Assembly: GCF_000820105.1 (NCBI RefSeq)
Contig: NZ_CDDB01000011.1
Coordinates: 107,267 to 171,266, forward strand
DNA from: Aeromonas schubertii
GTDB lineage: Bacteria; Pseudomonadota; Gammaproteobacteria; Enterobacterales; Aeromonadaceae
Reading direction: 5' to 3'
Length of the DNA stretch: 64,000 bases
Shown piece after piece: positions 19,930 through 27,965 of the stretch (position 1 is the first letter of the stretch; each line of letters opens with the position of its first letter). The notes under the pieces were generated by a model that did no database searches, had not been told where the DNA came from, and worked only from the letters and a program-made list of their open reading frames with translations. Made by a program: the position numbers and the translations under genes.

Positions 19930-20610
19930 ATGGCCAAGACATTCTTTATCACAGGTACCGATACCGATGTGGGCAAGACCCAGGTGGCGTGCGCCCTGCT
20001 CAGGGAGCTGGCAGCCCTCGACTACAAGGCGGCAGGCTACAAGCCCATCTCGGCCGGTTGCGCCCGCACCCCGCAGGGACTGCGCAATCTCGACGCCCTG
20101 CTGCTGCAGGAGGCGGGCAATGTGGACCAGCCTTATGAGGCGATCAATCCCATCGCCTACGAGCCTCCCATCGCCCCCCATATCGCCGCCGAGGAGTGCC
20201 ACAGCCCCATCTCGCTGGAGACGATCACGTCGGGTCTGCACCGGTTGCAGCAGAGCGAGGCCGATGTGGTGCTGGTCGAAGGCGCCGGTGGCTGGTATTT
20301 GCCCCTGGATCGCCAGCACCTCCTCTCGGACTGGGTGCGCGAGCAGAACCTGCCGGTCATTCTGGTGGTGGGAGCCAAGCTGGGTTGCCTCAACCATGCC
20401 CTGCTCACCTTCGAGGCCATTCGCCGCGAAGGGCTGCCTGTGGTGGGGTGGGTCATGAATCGCGTCACCCCCGAGATGAGCCACTACCGGCAGAATCTCG
20501 ATACCCTGCGGGGTCTGTTGCCGGCCCCCTTCCTCGGCGAGATGCCCTGGCTACCCGAGCACAGACGACATGAAACTTCAGGGCTGCTCGATGTTTCCCC
20601 CTTGCTCTGA
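19930..20610 (+). CDS. bioD: BioD, dethiobiotin synthetase
   Basis: ATP-dependent enzyme that closes the ureido ring of dethiobiotin. It has 226 residues, with P-loop-like FITGTDTDVGKTQVACALL at the N-terminus, AGYKPISAGC and the EGAGGWYLPL loop. The ATG at 19930 has AGGAG 6 bases upstream; the in-frame sequence before it is only the end of bioC. Last gene of bioBFCD. Confidence 0.96.
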   Translation: MAKTFFITGTDTDVGKTQVACALLRELAALDYKAAGYKPISAGCARTPQGLRNLDALLLQEAGNVDQPYEAINPIAYEPPIAPHIAAEECHSPISLETITSGLHRLQQSEADVVLVEGAGGWYLPLDRQHLLSDWVREQNLPVILVVGAKLGCLNHALLTFEAIRREGLPVVGWVMNRVTPEMSHYRQNLDTLRGLLPAPFLGEMPWLPEHRRHETSGLLDVSPLL

Positions 20611-20648
20611 TTGTTAACATTCAGCAATCATTCATTGGATTTTGCGAT

Positions 20649-20679
20649 AGTGGCGCCATGAAGTGGTCATGGCGCCACT
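20649..20679. repeat. Perfect 13-bp inverted repeat upstream of htpX
   Basis: AGTGGCGCCATGA and TCATGGCGCCACT flank the loop AGTGG. It lies 39 bases after the bioD stop and ends 35 bases before the htpX ATG. Only three Ts follow, so it is a poor intrinsic terminator; it could be an htpX operator, a leader hairpin or a rho-assisted end for bioD. Confidence 0.75.
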
Positions 20680-20714
20680 TTGATGAAATGGCGTAGCCCA
20701 ATGAGGAGTCAAGA

Positions 20715-21587
20715 ATGAAGCGCATCCTACTGTTCCTGGTCACCAACCTCGCCGTGATGCTGGTGCTGGGGGTGGTACTCAATATCCTGTTCAGCGTACT
20801 CGGCATCAACAAGTCCAGCATCAGTGGGCTCCTGGTATTCTGTGCCGTGTTCGGCTTCGGGGGATCTTTCATCTCCCTGTTTATGTCCAAGTGGATGGCC
20901 AAGCGCAGCTACGGCGTGCAGGTGATCGAACAACCCCGCAACGAGATGGAACACTGGCTGGTTAGCACCGTGGCTCGCCAGGCTCGTGAGGCCGGCATCC
21001 AGATGCCGGAAGTGGGGATCTACGACTCCCCCGAGATGAACGCCTTTGCCACCGGCGCGAGCCGTGATGCCTCCCTGGTCGCCGTCTCCTCGGGTCTGCT
21101 CTATACCATGAGTCGCGACGAGGCCGAGGCGGTGCTGGCCCATGAAGTGAGCCACGTAGCCAACGGCGACATGGTGACCCTGACCCTGATCCAGGGGGTG
21201 GTGAACACCTTCGTCATGTTCTTCGCCCGTATCGTGGCCGGCGTCATCAGCAACTTCTTTAGCAACAACAACGATGAAGAGAGCAGCAGCACCGGTGGCC
21301 TTGCCTATATGGCGACCGTGTTCGTGCTGGAGATGGTGTTTGGCATCCTGGCCTCCATCATCGTCATGTGGTTCAGCCGTCAGCGTGAGTTTCGTGCCGA
21401 CGCCGGTGCCGCCAAGCTGGCCGGTCGTGACAAGATGATCGCCGCCCTGCAGCGTCTGGCCCGGGGTCCCGAGTCCCAGATGGAGGGCACCATGATGGCC
21501 TTTGGTATCAACGGCAAGCGCTCCATGAGCGAGCTCTTCTTGAGCCACCCGCCCATCGAGCAGCGCATTCAGGCTCTGCGCGGCTGA
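20715..21587 (+). CDS. htpX: HtpX, inner-membrane zinc metalloprotease
   Basis: M48B protease that degrades damaged membrane proteins together with FtsH. It has 290 residues. Two N-terminal membrane segments (about 4-28 and 35-58) precede the zinc motif HEVSH (H143, E144, H147); two further hydrophobic stretches follow (about 158-180 and 195-220), and the third ligand region is [14 protein letters not shown] spaced GAGGAG ribosome site precedes the ATG. In E. coli htpX responds to envelope stress through CpxR; I see no certain CpxR box here. Confidence 0.96.
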   Translation: MKRILLFLVTNLAVMLVLGVVLNILFSVLGINKSSISGLLVFCAVFGFGGSFISLFMSKWMAKRSYGVQVIEQPRNEMEHWLVSTVARQAREAGIQMPEVGIYDSPEMNAFATGASRDASLVAVSSGLLYTMSRDEAEAVLAHEVSHVANGDMVTLTLIQGVVNTFVMFFARIVAGVISNFFSNNNDEESSSTGGLAYMATVFVLEMVFGILASIIVMWFSRQREFRADAGAAKLAGRDKMIAALQRLARGPESQMEGTMMAFGINGKRSMSELFLSHPPIEQRIQALRG

Positions 21588-21610
21588 TTGCCGGCGAGCG
21601 CCAGAGAATG

Positions 21611-21642
21611 AAAAGGGCCGATTGTTCGGCCCTTCTTTTTTG
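21611..21642 (+). terminator. Rho-independent terminator of htpX
   Basis: AAAGGGCCGA, a TTGT loop and TCGGCCCTT followed by CTTTTTT, 24 bases after the htpX stop. It may also end the convergent chemoreceptor transcript. Confidence 0.88.
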
Positions 21643-21648
21643 ACTCTG

Positions 21649-23364
21649 TTATCTCAATCTGAAGTGGGTCATCTCCGTCTCCAGCTCACGGGACAGGCGC
21701 TGCAGCCGCTCGGCCTCCTGGGCCGAGTTTCTGGCCGCATCCCGCGACTGCTCTGAGAGGGAGGTGATGGTGCCCACCGTCGACGCCACCTCATTGGCTG
21801 CCACCGACTGCTCGCGCAGGGTGTGGCTAATCTCACCCATCAGTCCCGTCAGATTGGCCGCATTGCTCTTGATGCTGGTGATGGCCTCACCGGTCTGGTT
21901 GGCAAGGGAAACCCCGCGAGAGACGTTATTGACCGCCGCCTCCATGTTGCGGATCGAGCTGTCTGTCCCTCCCTGAATCTTCTGAATCATGCCGGTGATC
22001 TGCTGGGTCGAGGCGGCCGAGCGGCTGGCGAGATTGCGCACCTCGTCGGCCACGACCGCAAAGCCGCGTCCCTGATCACCGGCCCGCGCCGCTTCGATGG
22101 CCGCATTAAGGGCGAGCAGATTGGTCTGCTCGGCGATGCCGCGGATCACCTCGATGATCTCCGAGATCTGTTGGGTATGGGTGTTGAGTTCGGCGATGCT
22201 GGTGGCCGCGTCGGTCACTGTGCTGGAGATGCTCTCTATGCTGTCTAGGGTCTGGTTGATAACGGCAGAGCCCTGATCCAGTGCCGTTGCCGCATCCTTG
22301 CTGAGCTGATCGGCGTTGCTGGCATTATCCGAGAGATGGGTAATGCTCACCACCAACTGCTCAATGGCGGCCGCCATGGTCTGGGTACTGCCCTGCTGGG
22401 AGGCCGCATAATGGGAGGTCTGCTCTGCCGTCATGGCGATATTGTCGGCCGACTGCATCAGGGATTGGGCCGAGTGGGAGACCTTGCCGATGATGTCGCG
22501 CAGGGTCTTTTGCATCTCGGCGAGCATGCCAATCAGGCTATAGCGAGCATTGGCGGGCACCTCTATGGCGCGGGAGAAGTCGCCACGGGCCATGTGCTCC
22601 AGCTCCCGGCGTAGCACCTGAACCGGGCTACCCACCAGCTCTAGCAGGGAGCGATAGGTGCGCCAGAGGAAGAACATCAGGGCCACACCCAGCAGGATGA
22701 AGAGGTAGCCGATGAGCCGGGACAGGCTGGCCACCCCCTCTACCGCCTCCTGGGTGCGGTTGTCGAGCAGCACATAGAACTGATCGATGGGCTCCATGAT
22801 CTTGGCCTTGTTCTGGTGATAGGCCTTGTCATGCATCATGGCGATGGCCTGTTGCTGATTGGCCACGGGGTCCCCATCGCTCTGCTGCACCAGCTTGAAG
22901 GCGGCCACCTCGGTGTTGACCAGTCCGTCGGAGTTGTTCTTGGCCTCGGTCAGCTTGGCCAGCTCCTGGCTGGTAAAGCCCGCATCCTTCATCAGATCGA
23001 TGAGCCCGCGTCGCTCACCGCTGTCGGGCCGGGGAGGCTGACCGGTGGCGGCGACGAAATCCCAATAGATCCGGTGATAGTCCTGGGGCCTGGCGGCCTC
23101 ACCGTTACGGATGGCCAGGATGCGCATGTACTGCTGCTCATAGGCGGGATCCTTGGTGATGACGTAGGTTCTGGCCAGTCGGGTCAGATCGTCTGAGGAC
23201 TGGCGCAGCTCATCGGCCAACTGATAGGAGTGGTATCGTTGCTCACTGGCCTCCTGGATCCGGGCACTGGACCAGATGTAGGCGATAAAGGTGAGCGCTA
23301 ACAACAACAGCAGGACAACCGAGATCAGCAGGTTGACCTGAAAGGTGGATTTTGTCTGTTCCAT
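21649..23364 (-). CDS. Methyl-accepting chemotaxis protein
   Basis: A 571-residue receptor: a transmembrane segment at about 9-30, a periplasmic helical ligand domain of about 180 residues, a second membrane segment ([17 protein letters not shown], about 212-228), HAMP, and a cytoplasmic signalling domain. The highly conserved hairpin tip [18 protein letters not shown] is intact, so it should couple to CheW/CheA. It has no C-terminal CheR/CheB pentapeptide. The ligand is unknown; the sensory part looks like a four-helix bundle. Monocistronic, convergent with htpX. Confidence 0.93.
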   Translation of the reverse strand: MEQTKSTFQVNLLISVVLLLLLALTFIAYIWSSARIQEASEQRYHSYQLADELRQSSDDLTRLARTYVITKDPAYEQQYMRILAIRNGEAARPQDYHRIYWDFVAATGQPPRPDSGERRGLIDLMKDAGFTSQELAKLTEAKNNSDGLVNTEVAAFKLVQQSDGDPVANQQQAIAMMHDKAYHQNKAKIMEPIDQFYVLLDNRTQEAVEGVASLSRLIGYLFILLGVALMFFLWRTYRSLLELVGSPVQVLRRELEHMARGDFSRAIEVPANARYSLIGMLAEMQKTLRDIIGKVSHSAQSLMQSADNIAMTAEQTSHYAASQQGSTQTMAAAIEQLVVSITHLSDNASNADQLSKDAATALDQGSAVINQTLDSIESISSTVTDAATSIAELNTHTQQISEIIEVIRGIAEQTNLLALNAAIEAARAGDQGRGFAVVADEVRNLASRSAASTQQITGMIQKIQGGTDSSIRNMEAAVNNVSRGVSLANQTGEAITSIKSNAANLTGLMGEISHTLREQSVAANEVASTVGTITSLSEQSRDAARNSAQEAERLQRLSRELETEMTHFRLR

Positions 23365-23484
23365 GACGAGCGTTCCAACTACGTGTGCATTCCTGCCACG
23401 GGAGCAGGGGGGAGTCGGTCACCCTGATGCCGTGCCGACACCATTGGGTATAGCGCTCAAGTGGGAACGATCGCAAATCTGGAG

Positions 23485-25290
23485 TTAGGGCTGTGCCACG
23501 ATATCGCTCAGAGGGACGGCGCAGCAGGCGAGGATCTCGCCCCGGGCCCGGGCCGCTTCATCCAGCGCCGGCGCTGCCGGATGCTCTACCTCCCCCTCCA
23601 GCAGGGTGCAGCGGCAACTGCCGCACAGACCCGCACGGCATGACCAGGGGATCTCAATCCCCTGTTTGCCGGCCTGATCGAGCAAGGAGCCCTGGTTATT
23701 GCCGAGAAACACCCGCTCGCCGACACGAATGCGCACGCTCTTGTGGGGCCGAGCCACCGCCAGCACGGTTCCCCCAAAGGATTCGTGGTGCAACCGCTCG
23801 GCCGGTACCCCAAGCTCGCCGAGCCAGCCCATCGCCAGCTGCATAAAGCCGTTGGGGCCGCACAGGTAGACATCCCGCTCGCTCAGGTGGGGGATGGCGG
23901 CCAGGTGGTCACGGGTGAGATGTCCTTTTAACCCCTGCCAGTGGGGGTCGGGCTGGCTTAGCAGCAGGGTGAGGTGCAGGCCGGCCTGACGCAGGGCGAG
24001 CAACTCTTCGCGGGCCGGAATATCCGCCTCGCTGCGGCACTGATGAAGGAAGTGAACGTCCCCAAGCTCTCCCCGATCCGCGAGGAAGCGGGCCATGGAG
24101 AGCATGGGGGTGACTCCTGAGCCGGCCGAAAGCAGCAGCAGTTTGCGCCGTCCCCCCAGCTGGAACTGACCCTCGGGGGCGTGGGCGAGCAGGGTCTGCC
24201 CTACCTGCAGCTCCTTGTGCAGCCAGGGGGAGGCGTGCCCCTCCTCGATGCGCTTGACGCTGATGGCGAGGCGCTCCGGACGAGAGGGGCTGGAGCTCAG
24301 GGTGTAGCGACGCAGGATGCGTTGGCCTTCAATGTCCAGGGCAATGGGCAGGTGCTGGCCCGGCAGGTAATCGGGCAGGGGCAGAGCGTCGTCGGCCTCC
24401 AGCCAGAAGGTCTCGAGATCCCGGGCCAGGGATTCACGCGCCACACAGCGCAGGCGGCGGCGAGCCGGTGCCGCGTTCGGGTAGTGGGCAGGGCGCCGAT
24501 ACTCGAGCACCTCTATGGGGGCGCCCACCTCGATCACTCCCTCGTTGAGAGGAATGAGGTTCTGGCCGAAGTAGACCTCCCCATCTTCCCCCTTACGGTA
24601 ACGGGAGAGGGTCGCCAGCGGCTCCTTGAGCCCGTTGAAGCGTTCACTGCCCGGCTCGACCGTGGTCATGATGCAGCGGCTGCAGGGTTTGGCCAGCGCA
24701 AATTCCACCTCACCGATGCGGATGCGCTCCCAGCCATCTTCGGCAAACGGGAGCGTGCCGCTGACCACCAGATTGGTGCGAAACTGACTCATGGTGTGCA
24801 AGGCGTCGGAGCGCAGGTTGAGATCCTCGAGCGAAGCCTGCGAGATAAGCAGCAGGGGGTAGCCATCGGCAAAGCTGACCCGGGTGCCGATTTTCTCCCG
24901 GTAGCGATTGGAGGTAACCCCCAGCCACAGCAATCGGGCCGGCTCGCCCAGCACCCGACTCAACCAGGCATCGGCGCCGGCCGTGGTGGTGAGTGCGGTG
25001 AAGTCGTCGCTCCAGACTCGGGTGGCAAAGGGGATGCGGTCAAACTCGGCTTCGTGCACACAGAGCGGCGGCTCCTGTCCATATTCGAGTCGCAGACCCC
25101 CCTCGCAGAGGTGGGCCCGGATGAGTTGCAGCCTGGGATGGGTCCTGGCCGTGATAAAGCTGCCGTCGGGGCGCACCACCATGTAGCGGCGATCACCCGC
25201 CAGTCCCTCTGCGGTGACCCGGGCCTGGTTCGGGGAGAGGGGGGCGCAGGACTTGACGGGATAGAGGTGGAGGGCGCTGAGGGTGAACAT
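23485..25290 (-). CDS. MOSC domain / ferredoxin-reductase / [2Fe-2S] ferredoxin fusion protein
   Basis: A 601-residue fusion. The N-terminal MOSC_N beta-barrel (LHLYPVKSCAPLSPNQARV) and MOSC domain, up to about residue 265, are related to E. coli YcbX and include PCSRCIMTTVEPGS with a candidate molybdenum-ligating cysteine. An FAD-binding domain follows (RRYTLSSSPSRPERL), then an NAD(P)H domain (LLLSAGSGVTPMLSM and YLCGPNGFM) and a C-terminal plant-type [2Fe-2S] domain (CRAGLCGSCRC...CC). Electrons could run from NAD(P)H through FAD and Fe-S to molybdenum cofactor, as in N-hydroxylated-base reduction by YcbX plus reductase. The ATG at 25290 has AAGGGA upstream; sequence before it is not conserved. 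Confidence 0.85.
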   Translation of the reverse strand: MFTLSALHLYPVKSCAPLSPNQARVTAEGLAGDRRYMVVRPDGSFITARTHPRLQLIRAHLCEGGLRLEYGQEPPLCVHEAEFDRIPFATRVWSDDFTALTTTAGADAWLSRVLGEPARLLWLGVTSNRYREKIGTRVSFADGYPLLLISQASLEDLNLRSDALHTMSQFRTNLVVSGTLPFAEDGWERIRIGEVEFALAKPCSRCIMTTVEPGSERFNGLKEPLATLSRYRKGEDGEVYFGQNLIPLNEGVIEVGAPIEVLEYRRPAHYPNAAPARRRLRCVARESLARDLETFWLEADDALPLPDYLPGQHLPIALDIEGQRILRRYTLSSSPSRPERLAISVKRIEEGHASPWLHKELQVGQTLLAHAPEGQFQLGGRRKLLLLSAGSGVTPMLSMARFLADRGELGDVHFLHQCRSEADIPAREELLALRQAGLHLTLLLSQPDPHWQGLKGHLTRDHLAAIPHLSERDVYLCGPNGFMQLAMGWLGELGVPAERLHHESFGGTVLAVARPHKSVRIRVGERVFLGNNQGSLLDQAGKQGIEIPWSCRAGLCGSCRCTLLEGEVEHPAAPALDEAARARGEILACCAVPLSDIVAQP

Positions 25291-25389
25291 GGTGGATTCC
25301 CTTGTATGGATCAGTCCCCGAGCATACCGGCTTCTCGGTCCCGACTCCATCGGCGGTCTATGTTTGTAGAGGTGAAAAGGGAGGTGGCC

Positions 25390-26151
25390 ATGAGAGCGAT
25401 ATTGCTGTTTTTACTGCTGCTAAGCGGGGTCTGTCATGGCGGAACCTCGCTGGTGCTCACTACCGGCGAGTATCCCCCCTACTGCTCGGAACGCCTCAAG
25501 CATCAAGGGTTAATTCCCCATATCATCACCAGCGCGTTCGCCAGGGAGGGTGTGACCGTTCGCTTCGACTTTTATCCCTGGAAGCGGGCCTATCGTCTCT
25601 CCGAGGAGGGGGTGGTCGATGGCACCGCCCACTGGTATGAGTCGGCCGAGCGGCGCAAGACCCACCTCTACAGCGATCCCATCCTGGCCGAGACGTATGT
25701 CTGGTTCTACCTCAAGTCGGCTCCCCTCGAGTGGCAGGAGTTTCGGGATCTCGCCCCTCGCGCCCTGGTGGCCATCAGTGGTTACACCTATAACGAGGCC
25801 TTTTACAAGGCGATCGAGTCGGTACCCCTCAACGTTCAGTTTGTGACCCGGCTGCGTCAGAGCTTCGATCTCATCCTCTCGGGGCGAGCCGACCTCACTT
25901 TGGAGAATCTGGATGTGGGTTTTTACTCCCTGCGCCAGTTCTATCCGGCGAGCACAGTGGATCTCTTTACCACTCACAGCAAGCCGGTGATGAGGGTCGA
26001 GGGGCATCTGCTCATCAGCCGCAAGCGGCCCGATGCCGCCGAGCTTATCGCCCGTTTCAACCTGGGTCTAAAGGCCCTGCGTGAGAGCGGTGAGCTGGAC
26101 AAAATGGTGCTGGACTCCCGCTCCGGTCGTTATGCGATGGACAAGCCTTGA
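25390..26151 (+). CDS. Periplasmic amino-acid-type solute-binding protein (SBP_bac_3)
   Basis: A 253-residue protein with a signal peptide (MRAILLFLLLLSGVCHG) and the bacterial extracellular solute-binding family 3 fold: LVLTTGEYPPYCSE, GVTVRFDFYPWKRAY, VDGTAHWYESAERR and LRQSFDLILSGRADLTLENL. No permease or ATPase lies beside it, so it may be an orphan binding protein or a sensor partner. The start ATG has GGGAGG 5 bases upstream; a long open frame upstream of it lies antisense to the MOSC fusion gene and is not coding. Confidence 0.85.
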   Translation: MRAILLFLLLLSGVCHGGTSLVLTTGEYPPYCSERLKHQGLIPHIITSAFAREGVTVRFDFYPWKRAYRLSEEGVVDGTAHWYESAERRKTHLYSDPILAETYVWFYLKSAPLEWQEFRDLAPRALVAISGYTYNEAFYKAIESVPLNVQFVTRLRQSFDLILSGRADLTLENLDVGFYSLRQFYPASTVDLFTTHSKPVMRVEGHLLISRKRPDAAELIARFNLGLKALRESGELDKMVLDSRSGRYAMDKP

Positions 26152-26327
26152 ACAAATCGGCCTTTTTTTGATCTGGGTGGCCATCCTCGACAAACGTTTG
26201 TTACACACTGTACCGAGTTTCCGGTTTTTAACGCTTTTGCTTTTCCCCGCCTGCCACCGGCCGCCACGGCAAACCGGTTTTCAAGGGCTCAGGGCGGTCG
26301 GTTCACCCACAAGCAGAAAGCAATGTT

Positions 26328-27965
26328 ATGAGCAGACAACTGGATATGACATCGCCGCCGGATCTCTCCCGCAAGACGGGGACGGGTCCGGTGCGCAGTC
26401 GGGTGCCTGCCTGGCGCCCGGCCCTGCCCCCCTGCAATCACGCCTGTCCGGCCGGAGAGAACATCCAGGCCTGGTTGTCGCTTGCCCAGGCCGGCCACTT
26501 CGAGGCGGCCTGACAGCGGCTTGTCGAAGAGAACCCCTTTCCCGCCATCCATGGCCGGGTCTGTTATCACCCCTGCGAGAGCAGCTGTAACCGCGCCGCC
26601 GTCGACGAGGCTGTCTCCATCCACGCCATCGAGCGTTTCCTCGGGGATGAGGCGCTGCGCCTGGGGTGGCGCCCGGCACCCCTCTCTTGCACCGGCGGCA
26701 AGCGGGTGCTTGTCGTCGGTGCAGGCCCCTCTGGCCTCTCCTGCGCCTGGCACCTCAATCGCCTCGGCCACCGGGTGGAGATCCGCGAGGCGGGTCCCCT
26801 GGCCGGCGGCATGCTGCGCTTTGGTATTCCCGCCTATCGCCTGCCCCGGGAGGTGCTCGATGGTGAGGTGGCCCGTCTGGTGGAGGCCGGCGTGACGCTG
26901 ACCCTCAACCACAAGGTGGAGGATGTGCTGCGCGAGCGTGACGAGGGGGGCTTCGATGCGGTCTTTATGGCCATCGGTGCCCATCTGGCCAAGCGGGTCG
27001 ATATCCCGGCCCGGGAGGCGGGTCGGATCCTCGATGCGGTGAGCTTCCTCGAGCAGGCAAGCCTTTGCGTCGAGCAAGGTCTGCCACCACCCAAGCTGGG
27101 TCGACGGGTTGCCATCTACGGAGGGGGCAACACGGCGATGGATGCGGCGCGCACCGCCCGTCGCCTCGGGGCCGAGGAGGCGATGATCATCTATCGGCGC
27201 GATCGGGATCATATGCCGGCCCACGCCTTCGAGGCCGATGAGGCCGAGGAGGAGGGGATCAAGATCAACTGGTTGCGCTCCATTCGCCACATGGACGAGA
27301 GCCGTATCGAGGTGGAAGAGATGACCCTGGACGGGGATGGCAGACCTGTCCCCACCGGCCGCATCGAGACCCTGGAGGCGGATTCCCTCATTCTGGCCCT
27401 CGGCCAGGAGGTAGACCTGACCGTGCTCGAGACCATACCGGGTGTTCGGGTCAACCAGGAGGGGGTGGTGCAGGTGGGCGAGAACCTGATGACCGATGTG
27501 CCCGGATTGTTCGCAGGGGGAGACATGGTTCCCTCACAGCGCACCGTCACCATCGCCACCGGCCATGGCAAGAAGGCGGCGCGCCACATGGATGCCTGGC
27601 TGCGCGGGGAGCATTACCAAAAACCGCCCTCACACCCCCTCATCGGCCACGAGGGGCTGCACCTGTGGTTCCAGACCCGGGCGCCGGCCAGCGATCAGCC
27701 CGTGATGGCGGCTGCGGCACGCCAGGACTTTAGGGAGATTGTGGGAGGGCTTTCGGAAGGCGAGGCCCGTTATGAGGCGAGCCGATGTTACTCGTGTGGC
27801 AACTGCTTCGAGTGCGATGGCTGTTACGGCAGTTGCCCCGAGCAGGCGATCGAGAAGCTGGGGGCCGGCCTCGGTTACCGGGTCGATCCGGCCCGCTGCA
27901 CCGGTTGCAGCGCCTGCCACGATCAGTGCCCGTGCAATGCCATCGAGATGGAGGAGGCCAGATGA
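26328..27965 (+). pseudogene. GltD-like NAD(P)/FAD oxidoreductase with iron-sulfur domains, interrupted by an in-frame TGA
   Basis: Related to the glutamate synthase small subunit and NADPH:ferredoxin oxidoreductases. An N-terminal Fe-S region (PCNHACPAGENIQAWLSLAQ, then CYHPCESSCNRA), an FAD domain (VLVVGAGPSGLSCAWHLNRL), an NAD(P) domain (VAIYGGGNTAMDAARTARRL) and a C-terminal double [4Fe-4S] domain (CYSCGNCFECDGCYGSCPE, CTGCSACHDQCPC) are all recognisable. The frame is cut by a TGA at 26511-26513, between HFEAA and QRLVEENPFPAIHGRVCYHP, where relatives usually carry an aromatic or aliphatic residue; TGG to TGA is a simple origin. The rest, 545 codons in total, is undamaged. Its end overlaps the nifJ-type start by 4 bases. 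Confidence 0.82.

Noticed and set aside
24181-25389. A 403-codon N-terminal extension of the solute-binding protein gene
   Set aside because: It is antisense to the MOSC fusion, and the true start at 25390 has a strong ribosome site followed by a signal peptide.
26141-26170. Possible terminator after the solute-binding protein gene (short GC stem, then seven Ts)
   Set aside because: The stem is only about 5 bp with a mismatch, so I could not support it.
26152-26327. FNR-type site upstream of the GltD-like/nifJ operon
   Set aside because: TTGATCTGGGTGGCCATC lacks a matching second half-site (TTGAT-N4-ATCAA), so I do not call it.
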